The notes beneath the pieces were generated by a model that searched no databases, was not told the origin of the DNA, and worked only from the letters and a program-made list of their open reading frames with translations. Positions 1-5,914 of a stretch of 36,215 nt of DNA are shown here, piece by piece. Within the stretch, counting starts at the first letter, position 1. Every line of letters begins with the position of its first letter. Origin of the DNA: Acidobacteriota bacterium (GTDB lineage: Bacteria; Acidobacteriota; Vicinamibacteria; Vicinamibacterales; UBA2999); assembly GCA_021730945.1 (NCBI GenBank), contig JAKFYH010000064.1, positions 1 to 36,215 on the forward strand, read 5' to 3'. The position numbers were made by a program, and so were the translations under genes.

Positions 1-2
1 AG

Positions 3-158
3 AACCCGTTCTTGTTCCAACGTGTCCACGTCGAAACCCGTCGCGCGGTACTGTCCCGATTCCCGTATGCGGTCTATTTCCGGGTTTCGGATACCGAGGT
101 TGTCGTGCTGGCCATTCATGGACGCCAACATCAATCACGATGGCAGGAGCGTTCCTAG
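3..158 (+). CDS. ParE/RelE-type toxin, C-terminal part (5' end outside window)
   Basis: An open frame enters from the left edge and stops with TAG at 156-158. The 51 visible residues include ETRRAVLSRFPYAVYFRV followed by a VVVLAIHGRQ strand. This is the usual last third of ParE/RelE-superfamily mRNA interferase or gyrase toxins: a basic arginine cluster, a beta-strand with FPYAVYF, then a final strand ending in a basic tail. The start, and probably the antitoxin gene, lie upstream of the window. The stop is 20 nt before an attC-like site, so the gene looks like the cargo of an integron cassette. Family assignment rests on motif resemblance only; ParE and RelE cannot be separated from this fragment. 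Confidence 0.7.
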   Translation, partial: NPFLFQRVHVETRRAVLSRFPYAVYFRVSDTEVVVLAIHGRQHQSRWQERS

Positions 159-178
159 TTGAGGTTGCTAATCACGCG

Positions 179-252
179 GTCTAACATGGCTTGCAGCCGT
201 CGGCGTGCCGCGCAATACTGAGCGCGCCGCGGCTGAAGCCTGGCCGTTAGCC
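179..252 (+). other. attC-like integron recombination site 1
   Basis: R'' GTCTAAC (179-185) and R' GTTAGCC (246-252) bracket an imperfect palindrome. L'' GGCTTGCAGCC and L' GGCTGAAGCC pair completely except for one extra G in L'', the extrahelical base that polarises attC recombination. The site lies between the ParE-like stop and the BrnT start 47 nt downstream. Visible evidence: architecture and spacing. Known: such folded sites are substrates of integron integrases. The call needs a covariance-model search for certainty. Confidence 0.65.
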
Positions 253-298
253 CGATAAGCCGCAAAATGGTTGGACGTGCTAGCCTCTGGCGATTCCA

Positions 299-592
299 AT
301 GAGCCTCGAGTTCGAGTGGGACGACGCCAAGGCGAAGGCCAATCTCAAGAAGCACGGCGTGCCCTTCGACGAAGCGTTGAGCGTGTTCGCGGACCCGTTG
401 GCGCGCATTTTCGACGATCCTGACCATTCGGAAGACGAGCCCCGCGAGATCGTCATCGGCTTTTCGTCGACTGCCCGGTTGCTGGTCGTCGGCTTTACAG
501 AACGGTCTGGACGGGTCGGACTGATTCACGCGCGTCGGTCTACCAAGGCCGAACAGAAACGCCATGAAGAAAACGTCAAGCGCACGACCTAA
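299..592 (+). CDS. brnT: BrnT family toxin
   Basis: This is a 97-residue protein, the usual length for BrnT ribonuclease toxins. The N-terminus FEWDDAKAKANLKKHGVPF is the family signature (F-W-D-x-K-A-x-x-N-x-x-K-H-G-V-x-F). It is followed by EALSVFADPLARIFDDPDH and a central ReIVIGFS...LLVVGFTER strand pair, then IHARRSTKAEQK at the C-terminus. BrnT folds like RelE and blocks translation by cutting RNA; BrnA neutralises it. The gene starts 47 nt after attC-like site 1, and its 3' end overlaps brnA by 29 bp, so the two are translationally coupled. The overlapping reverse-strand frame at 155-565 is a shadow. Confidence 0.92.
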   Translation: MSLEFEWDDAKAKANLKKHGVPFDEALSVFADPLARIFDDPDHSEDEPREIVIGFSSTARLLVVGFTERSGRVGLIHARRSTKAEQKRHEENVKRTT

Positions 593-821
593 AGCCCGAT
601 CGAAGGGACTCCGCGCCGAGTACGAATTCGACTACTCGCGCGCCCGTCCCAATCGATTCGCATCTCAGCTAGGGCCGCAAACCGTCACCGTTGTGCTGGC
701 ACCCGATGTCGCGCAGGTCTTCGATTCATCCCGGAAGGTGAACAAGTTGCTGCGGTCGATCATCGCCGCGACTCCCGCGACCGACGAGACCCATCGTGGC
801 TCTCGACGAAAAACGGGCTAA
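564..821 (+). CDS. brnA: BrnA family antitoxin
   Basis: This is an 85-residue partner of the preceding BrnT. The N-terminal part is basic (Lys/Arg-rich). The middle EYEFDYSRARPNRFASQL is the toxin-binding segment seen in BrnA proteins (E-Y-D-F-S-x-A-R-x-N), and TVTVVLAPDVAQVF plus the following helix is the ribbon-helix-helix DNA-binding part. BrnA normally binds the toxin and represses its own operon as the complex. The TAA stop (819-821) lies inside the R'' sequence of attC-like site 2, as expected when the pair is one mobile cassette. Confidence 0.88.
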   Translation: MKKTSSARPKARSKGLRAEYEFDYSRARPNRFASQLGPQTVTVVLAPDVAQVFDSSRKVNKLLRSIIAATPATDETHRGSRRKTG

Positions 822-905
822 CACCGGCCTGGAGTCGACGGCGTTCGAGGGTCGGGCATTCATCGAGGCTTGGTTGCCGCCGCGGCTCAGGCCGAAACGT
901 TAGGC
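816..905 (+). other. attC-like integron recombination site 2
   Basis: R'' GGCTAAC (816-822) overlaps the brnA stop codon and R' GTTAGGC (899-905) closes the site. L'' CGGCCTGGAGTCG and L' CGGCTCAGGCCG are complementary apart from one extra G in L'' and one mismatch. About 50 bp of variable terminal structure lies between the inner arms. DUF433 starts 45 nt after R'. This repeats the geometry of site 1. Confidence 0.65.
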
Positions 906-950
906 ACTCAACAAACGGCAACCGCGTATACTCGATCCGAGAAGGTCATC

Positions 951-1175
951 ATGCCCAGCAAGCCCGCCGTCGTTCACAGCCATCCGGGCATCTTGAGCGG
1001 GACTCCTGTGTTTGTGGGTACGCGCGTGCCGGTTCAGTCGCTGTTTGACTACCTCGAAGGTGGCGAGACCCTCGACGAATTCCTCCGCCAATTCCCATCG
1101 GTCACCCGTGGCCAGGCGCTGGGGGCGCTCGAACAGGCCAAGGAAAGCGTGCTGACCAGTGCGCGTCCTGCTTGA
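951..1175 (+). CDS. DUF433 family antitoxin
   Basis: This is a 74-residue protein. HPGILSGTPVFVGTRVPVQ followed by LFDYLEGGETLDEFLRQFPSV is the DUF433 signature (GxPvfxGTRvPv, then a MerR-like helix-turn-helix and xxFLxxFPxv). DUF433 proteins are the putative DNA-binding antitoxins of the DUF433/DUF5615 pair. ATG 951 is chosen because GAAGG lies 5 nt upstream; a longer frame back to 870 would run through the attC-like site. The 3' end overlaps the next gene by 17 bp. A TATACT -10-like hexamer at 927-932 suggests the cassette has its own promoter, as toxin-antitoxin cassettes often do. Confidence 0.9.
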   Translation: MPSKPAVVHSHPGILSGTPVFVGTRVPVQSLFDYLEGGETLDEFLRQFPSVTRGQALGALEQAKESVLTSARPA

Positions 1176-1479
1176 CGAGAACGTCCCGCACGACCTGAAG
1201 GCCAAGTTGGTCGGCCACGAGGTGGTGACTGTACAAGGGCTCGGGTGGTCCGGCACGCTCAATGGTGAGTTGCTCAAGCGTGCCAGTGGGACCATCGACG
1301 CATTCGTCACCATGGACCGCAAGCTCGAGCACCAACATGACCCCACCGTCTTGCCCTTCGGCATCGTCGTTCTTCGTGCGCGCTCGAGCAAGATGCAGGA
1401 CCTAATGCCGCTCGTTCGGGACATTCTTGGCGCACTCGCGAGCCTCAAGCCTGGACAAGTTACCAGAGTTGGTGCCTAA
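1159..1479 (+). CDS. DUF5615 PIN-like toxin
   Basis: This is a 106-residue protein starting at GTG 1159. The N-terminus RVLLDENVPHDL carries the D-E-N of DUF5615 (PIN-like nuclease) proteins. GHEVVTVQGLGWSG and a central DAFVTMDRKLEHQH follow, with the second acidic residue, and then GIVVLRARSSKM. These proteins are predicted RNases and pair with DUF433. The 17-bp overlap with the upstream antitoxin gene points to coupled translation. The TAA stop (1477-1479) again falls within R'' of the following attC-like site, matching the brnA arrangement. Confidence 0.9.
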   Translation: MRVLLDENVPHDLKAKLVGHEVVTVQGLGWSGTLNGELLKRASGTIDAFVTMDRKLEHQHDPTVLPFGIVVLRARSSKMQDLMPLVRDILGALASLKPGQVTRVGA

Positions 1480-1568
1480 CAAGCCGCTGCAGCCGACAAG
1501 CGGCGGATGGTTTAGACTCCTTCGCGTGAATGTGTCCGCCGCTCGCGGCTGAGCGCCGATCGCTAGAC
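1474..1568 (+). other. attC-like integron recombination site 3 (degenerate R')
   Basis: R'' GCCTAAC (1474-1480) fits the RYYYAAC consensus. L'' CGCTGCAGCCG and L' CGGCTGAGCG pair fully except for one extra G in L''. The outer right box reads GCTAGAC (1562-1568), where GTTRRRY is expected, so this end has decayed and may no longer recombine. The next start codon lies 37 nt downstream. Confidence 0.6.
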
Positions 1569-1605
1569 CCTTCGTCGTTCACACCAACAGGCGTAGAATC
1601 GGCCC

Positions 1606-1722
1606 ATGCCATATCGCATCACGCGCGAGCGGATGATCGAGGCGACTCGTGAACTGCCCGAAGATGCCTCGGTCGACGAGACCCTTGAGCGCCTGATGTC
1701 GCGAACGTGTGACCCCCAATAG
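1606..1722 (+). pseudogene. Truncated antitoxin of a ParE-type pair
   Basis: ATG 1606 opens a 38-codon frame. The first 31 residues include MPYRITRERMIEATRELPED and a following helix ending VDETLERLM. This matches the start of small antitoxins that precede ParE/RelE toxins (a tRxxvieatkeLPeDAs-type helix followed by -xxiErLxFL-). The expected remainder is missing: after ERLM the frame runs into an unrelated MSRTCDPQ and stops, and no toxin follows. A TAGAAT -10-like box at 1594-1599 ends six nt before the ATG, so transcription could start at or near it. I read this as the stump of a fourth cassette at the eroded end of the array. Confidence 0.55.
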
Positions 1723-1747
1723 CCACAGCGGCATACGAGAGAGCCCG

Positions 1748-2143
1748 ATGGACCCGAGCCCGGTACTTGACCTGAAAGCATTCGTCCCGGCGAGAAACTT
1801 TGAGCTCGCAAAGCAGTTCTATCAGGACCTCGGATTCACCCTCAATTGGGGCAGCGATCAGATTGCCGAACTTCAGATCGGCTCCTCCCGATTCCTTCTC
1901 CAACCGTTCTATGTCAAGGACCATGCTGAGAATTTCATGATGAGCCTGATGGTTGAAGACGTCGACGAGTGGTGGTCCCACATCGAACGCATCGGGCTCA
2001 CGAAGAAATATCCTGGCACCTCGGCCAAGCCGCCAGCGATGCAGCCGTGGGGGCTTCGCGTGCTGTACCTGATTGACCCCACCGGCATCCTGTGGCACAT
2101 CACCGAGGTCAAGCGGGCCTCACCGGCCGGCCACCCCCTATAA
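1748..2143 (+). CDS. VOC superfamily (glyoxalase/bleomycin-resistance-like) protein
   Basis: This is a 131-residue single VOC module. DLKAFVPARNFELAKQFYQDLGF is the first beta-alpha unit (xxxFYxxLGF). AELQIGSSRFLLQ and MMSLMVEDVDEWW lie in the middle, and LRVLYLIDPTGILWHITEV is the closing GxxxxfxDPxGxxxxI motif. The fold supports metal-dependent lyase, isomerase, dioxygenase or drug-binding roles; no substrate can be named. ATG 1748 is preferred over GTG 1709 because a purine-rich GAGAGAG precedes it and the VOC homology begins there. It sits just past the cassette array and has no attC after it, so whether it was once a cassette is open. The stop TAA lies inside a TATAAT box. Confidence 0.82.
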   Translation: MDPSPVLDLKAFVPARNFELAKQFYQDLGFTLNWGSDQIAELQIGSSRFLLQPFYVKDHAENFMMSLMVEDVDEWWSHIERIGLTKKYPGTSAKPPAMQPWGLRVLYLIDPTGILWHITEVKRASPAGHPL

Positions 2144-2152
2144 TCAAAGGTG
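2139..2152 (+). promoter_or_regulatory. TATAAT box directly before the GTG start
   Basis: A perfect TATAAT (2139-2144) overlaps the stop of the VOC gene and ends 7 nt before GTG 2152. Normal -10 to +1 spacing would place the transcript start at or within a base or two of the GTG, which would give a leaderless mRNA. No convincing -35 box is seen. Confidence 0.4.
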
Positions 2153-3240
2153 TGTCCCCCCGTCTCGTTGCCGCGGCGCTGATCGTTGCTGGTGCCGTTT
2201 CGGCATCGGCACAGACCAGCCCCAAGGCCGCCATGCTCGCGCAGCAGGGCTGGGCCGAGCTCGCCGCGGGCAATGCGCTGGCCGCCGAACAGGCGTTTCG
2301 CGAAGCCATCACCCTCGATGCCAAGAGCGCCAGCCTGCATCTTGGCCATGGCACCGCGGCCTTCGTGCTGCGGCGCGACGCCGAGGCGAAGGTGTCGCTT
2401 GAGCGTGCACTGGCGCTGGAGCCCGGGCTCACTCGGGCGCGCGCACAGTTGGCGCAGTTGGCCAAGCGCCAGGGCGACCTCCAGGAAGCGATCCGGCTTT
2501 ACGAGATCGTCGCCACCGAAGTCCCGGACGATGGTGGCGTGCGCGACACGCTGGAGCGGTGGAAACGCGAAGCCGACCTGCACGATCGCATGCGGCTCAC
2601 CGTCGGCGACTTCTTTACCGTGTCGTTCGAAGGCCAGGAAGATGCGGCGATGGCCGACCTGGCGCTTGAATCGCTCAATCGCGCCTACTGGCGCATCTGC
2701 GACCTGTTCGGCGTGTTTCCGCCCCGGTCAGTGCCGGTGGTGCTTTACAGCGGCGAGCAGTTTCGCGACATCACCCGCTCACCGCAATGGGCGGCCGCCG
2801 CCTTCGACGGCACCATTCGCGTGCCCATGCGCGGCGCCGGCGAGAAAGGCGAAGACCTCGACCGCGTGCTGGCGCACGAGTTCGCCCACGCGCTGATTCG
2901 CTCGCTCGCCACGCGCGGCCTGCCGACGTGGCTGAACGAAGGCCTGGCCTCCGTGCTCGAGAGCGACAGCCTCGATTGGGCCGAAGGCCGCATCGCCAAG
3001 GCGGCGAGGGTACCGTCGCTCACCGCGCTGGCCGGCTCGTTTGCCAGGCTAAGCGGCGCCGATGCTCAGGTGGCTTATGCCGCCAGCGCGCTGGCGGCCC
3101 GCCGGCTCCTGGATGAGGCTGGCGGGATCGCCGTGGCCAACCTGCTCCGCGATTTGGGCGCCGGCGCCGACTTCGAAGCCGCCTTCCTGTATCGCATCCA
3201 GAAGTCGTTCGCGGATTTTCAGGCCGCATCCCAGCACTGA
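2152..3240 (+). CDS. Exported TPR protein with peptidase-MA-like metallohydrolase domain
   Basis: This is a 362-residue protein. GTG 2152 begins a signal peptide (hydrophobic LVAAALIVAGAVS, then an ASA|Q cleavage site). Residues about 25-130 are TPR-like helices (QQGWAELAAGNALAAEQAF; ASLHLGHGTAAFVLRRDAEA; ARAQLAQLAKRQGDLQEAI). The C-terminal half has HEFAH at about 242-246 and LNEGLA with the third zinc ligand Glu at about 263, the gluzincin arrangement of the peptidase MA-like family. Probably a periplasmic zinc hydrolase or a catalytic-domain scaffold; the substrate is unknown. A start at 2092 would place 20 odd residues before the signal peptide and is rejected. It converges on thrA with a 21-bp gap. 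Confidence 0.85.
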   Translation: MSPRLVAAALIVAGAVSASAQTSPKAAMLAQQGWAELAAGNALAAEQAFREAITLDAKSASLHLGHGTAAFVLRRDAEAKVSLERALALEPGLTRARAQLAQLAKRQGDLQEAIRLYEIVATEVPDDGGVRDTLERWKREADLHDRMRLTVGDFFTVSFEGQEDAAMADLALESLNRAYWRICDLFGVFPPRSVPVVLYSGEQFRDITRSPQWAAAAFDGTIRVPMRGAGEKGEDLDRVLAHEFAHALIRSLATRGLPTWLNEGLASVLESDSLDWAEGRIAKAARVPSLTALAGSFARLSGADAQVAYAASALAARRLLDEAGGIAVANLLRDLGAGADFEAAFLYRIQKSFADFQAASQH

Positions 3241-3261
3241 TCGGACGGGGCCGTCACGCCG

Positions 3262-5709
3262 TCATCGGTTCTTCAGTGAATAGATGTCGTTCAGGATGCC
3301 GGCCGCCGTCACACCGGCGCCGGCGCCAGGGCCGCTGATCACCAGCGGCTCGAGGTCATAACGGCGCGAGTGAAACGTCACCAGGTTGCGCGTGCCGCCG
3401 GCCGAACCCATGGGACTCGTGACCGCCACGTCCACCAGTCCGGCCGTGACCTTTCGCGAGGTCGCCGACACGACGTAGCGCAGCACGCGTCCCCGGCTCG
3501 CCAGCGAGGCCGCCCGTGTTCGCCAGGTGTCATCGAGCTCTGGCATCCGCGCCAGGAACTGGTCGAGCGACAGCGTGCTGTAGGCTTTCGGCACCAGATC
3601 GTCCGGCCGCGGTGGCTCGCCGCGATACCCCAGCATCCGCGCGAGGATCAGTCCCTTCCTGGCGGCATCGCGGCCCGACAGGTCGTCACGCGGATCGGGC
3701 TCGGCGTAGCCTCGTTCGACCGCCTCCCTGACCGCCGCGGAGAACGGCCGCCCGGCTGACACTTCCGACAACACGAACATGAGCGTCCCACTGACGCATC
3801 CCTCAATGCGGCGGACGCGATCGCCCGTCTCATCCAGCTTGCGGAACGTGTCGATGATCGGCAGGCCGGCGCCGACCGTGGCTTCGTAACGCACGCGGCG
3901 CTTCGTTGGTGCCGGCCGCCTCACCAGCCGGTCGTAGGCCTCCAGTGAACCGGCGAGTGGCTTCTTGTTTGCGAGCACCACGTCGAAGCCATTGCCGATC
4001 GCCGCCTCCAGTAGTGCACCGGTCTCATCGCTGGTCACATCGACGACGACCGGCCGCGACACCGCATGGCTCGACATGATCCGCAGCGCTTCGCCGGCCG
4101 GCGCTTTATGTCCCCCCAGTGACGTCAGCAGCGCGCCTGCGTCCTTCTCGCGCGCCAACGCCAGCAGACGGGAGCGCGACAGGCCACGCGGATCAAAGAC
4201 GTACCCCGACCGGTCCAGCAGCCCGACAATGCGGACGTCGCCACCTGCTGATCCAATCTGATCCGCCAGTGCGCGGCCGACTCGCCCGAACCCCAGCAAG
4301 ACGACGTCGGTGTGGGCTTTGGCCGCCGGCCGGCCGCCGCCGATCTTGGCAAGCTGGAACGCGGCGTGGACCCGGCGGGCCGCCTCCGGCGCCTGGGCGC
4401 TCGACACCACAAACGAGATGTTGCGTTCCGAAGATCCCTGGGCAATGGCGACCACGTTGATGCCGCCGCTGGCGAGCGCCGTGAACACCCGGGCCGAAAT
4501 ACCAGGTGTGCCCACCATTCCCTCGCCGACCACGGCGATCACCGACATCTGCGCCCGCGCGGTGACGCCGTCGATCAAGCCTTGGTCCAGTTCGTGCCGG
4601 AAGGCATACCGCAAGCGGCGAATGGCCCGGTCCGCCTGCGATTCAGGAATCGTGAATCCGATCGAGCTTTCGGACGACGCCTGGAAGATGGTCGACACCG
4701 AGAGCCCTTCGGCATCGACCGCGGCGAACGTGCGGGCGGCCATGCCATGCACCCCGACCATGCCTTTGCCGGCCACCGTCACCACGGCCTGCGCCGGCAG
4801 CATGGCGAGCGCCTTCACCGGATAGCCGGCCAACGACTGGCGTGCCGACACCTCAGTGCCCGGCAGCTCCGGCTTGATGAACGAGCGGACGTGCAGCGCC
4901 ATGGTGGTGCCGGCCATTGGAATCAGCGCCCGCGGGTGCAACACCTTGGCGCCGTAATGCGCCACTTCGGCCGCCTCGCGATGGTGTAGTTGCGGGATCA
5001 GGCGCGCGTCAGGCACGTCTCGTGGGTCCGCTGTCAGGATGCCAGGTACGTCCTTCCACAGCACCACGGTCCGCGCTCCAAGCGATCGGCCGAGCAACGT
5101 GGCCGTCAGGTCCGATCCGCCACGGCCGAGCGTGGTCAGGCTGCCGTTGGCGGCGCGTCCGATGTAGCCGGGGACGATGGCCACCGCGCCCGACGCCACC
5201 AGCGGACCAATCACCTTGCGGGCGCGCGTTCGCGTCTCGGTGAGTCCCGCTGTCGCACCCCCATGCTCATCGTCCGTGCGGACGACGTCGAGTGCGTCGA
5301 TGTAGCGCGCCTTTCGCCCAAGGCGCGTCAGCGTGGCGGCCAGCAGTTGCGCCGACACCCGCTCACCTCTCGAGACCATGGCGTCCTGGACGCGCGGGTC
5401 GAGGGAACCGAGCGCCGCCACCGCCGCACACAAGTCCTCGTATTCGCGCGTCAGCGTGTCGATGCTGGTGATGACTGCCCTGAGCGGCGCCCCGGTCCCG
5501 AGAAGGACCTTGGCGGCCAGCACATGCTTTTTGCGAAATGCGGCTGCGGCCGTCGGCGTCGCCTGCAGGAGCAGGTCGGTGACACCGGCCAGCGCCGAGG
5601 CCACCACGACCAAGGGGCCGCGGTGCGCCGCGATCTGCCGTGCGGCTTTCTGGATGGCGCGGCCGTCCGCCAGCGACGCGCCGCCGAACTTCCAAACTTC
5701 AAGTTTCAT
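3262..5709 (-). CDS. thrA: Bifunctional aspartate kinase / homoserine dehydrogenase
   Basis: This is an 815-residue ThrA-type fusion, close to the family length of about 820. Aspartokinase comes first: KFGGASLAD near residue 8, then GRGGSDLTATLLGRSL and the VPGILTADPR loop. Two ACT regulatory repeats follow around residues 310-460 (VVTVAGKGMVGVHGMAARTF; VIAVVGEGMVGTPGISARVF). The homoserine dehydrogenase has the NAD(P) site VVLLGFGRVGRALADQ near 470, and DDLSGRDAARKGLILARMLG holds its catalytic Asp/Lys region. It catalyses the first and third steps of the threonine/methionine branch from aspartate. The ATG at 5709 is chosen over 5715 because AGGGA lies 8 nt upstream of it but only 2 nt from the other. 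No thrB or thrC is adjacent. A leader peptide and terminator precede it. Confidence 0.96.
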   Translation of the reverse strand: MKLEVWKFGGASLADGRAIQKAARQIAAHRGPLVVVASALAGVTDLLLQATPTAAAAFRKKHVLAAKVLLGTGAPLRAVITSIDTLTREYEDLCAAVAALGSLDPRVQDAMVSRGERVSAQLLAATLTRLGRKARYIDALDVVRTDDEHGGATAGLTETRTRARKVIGPLVASGAVAIVPGYIGRAANGSLTTLGRGGSDLTATLLGRSLGARTVVLWKDVPGILTADPRDVPDARLIPQLHHREAAEVAHYGAKVLHPRALIPMAGTTMALHVRSFIKPELPGTEVSARQSLAGYPVKALAMLPAQAVVTVAGKGMVGVHGMAARTFAAVDAEGLSVSTIFQASSESSIGFTIPESQADRAIRRLRYAFRHELDQGLIDGVTARAQMSVIAVVGEGMVGTPGISARVFTALASGGINVVAIAQGSSERNISFVVSSAQAPEAARRVHAAFQLAKIGGGRPAAKAHTDVVLLGFGRVGRALADQIGSAGGDVRIVGLLDRSGYVFDPRGLSRSRLLALAREKDAGALLTSLGGHKAPAGEALRIMSSHAVSRPVVVDVTSDETGALLEAAIGNGFDVVLANKKPLAGSLEAYDRLVRRPAPTKRRVRYEATVGAGLPIIDTFRKLDETGDRVRRIEGCVSGTLMFVLSEVSAGRPFSAAVREAVERGYAEPDPRDDLSGRDAARKGLILARMLGYRGEPPRPDDLVPKAYSTLSLDQFLARMPELDDTWRTRAASLASRGRVLRYVVSATSRKVTAGLVDVAVTSPMGSAGGTRNLVTFHSRRYDLEPLVISGPGAGAGVTAAGILNDIYSLKNR

Positions 5710-5730
5710 CTGCATGATCCCTGTAACGTC

Positions 5731-5798
5731 AAAAGGGCCATCACCCTTGCGGATGATGGCCCTTGGTCTAAGGTCCCGGTGAACGGCAGCTCACCTCA
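5731..5798 (-). promoter_or_regulatory. Threonine attenuator (alternative hairpins and terminator)
   Basis: Read on the minus strand after the leader stop, three competing stems are visible. First, GGTGA/TCACC with an 8-nt loop. Second, GGACCTT-agacc-AAGGGCC, one mismatch, the antiterminator. Third, a perfect 11-bp terminator stem AAGGGCCATCA/TGATGGCCCTT (5754-5764 and 5733-5743) with 10-nt loop, running into TTTT. Stems two and three share the AAGGGCC strand, so they exclude each other. This is the layout of ribosome-stalling attenuation; thrA starts 22 nt past the terminator. Confidence 0.82.
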
Positions 5799-5843
5799 TC
5801 CGCCGGAGCTGTCTCCAGTGGTAATCGTGGTGGTGCGCGTCAT
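5796..5843 (-). CDS. thrL: thr operon leader peptide
   Basis: The minus strand encodes MTRTTTITTGDSSGG and stops at TGA 5796-5798. Six Thr codons and one Ile fall within residues 2-9. The TTTITTG core followed by a short Gly/Ser-rich end matches the plan of the enterobacterial ThrL leader (runs of Thr and Ile ending in TTG plus a few small residues). An in-frame upstream ATG at 5870 would give a 24-residue version; neither start has a clear Shine-Dalgarno sequence. Ribosome stalling here when charged tRNA-Thr (or tRNA-Ile) is scarce should favour the antiterminator and allow thrA transcription. Too short for ordinary gene finders. Confidence 0.8.
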   Translation of the reverse strand: MTRTTTITTGDSSGG

Positions 5844-5914
5844 GGTGGGGCGGACCGGAACGATGAGCATGAGCTGGCTTAGACTAGCACCATGCGCGCC
5901 TCGCGTGTGAGCCG

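Noticed and set aside
3370-5910. Long plus-strand frames opposite thrA
   Set aside because: Shadows of GC-rich codons; they show no domain, while thrA is complete on the other strand.
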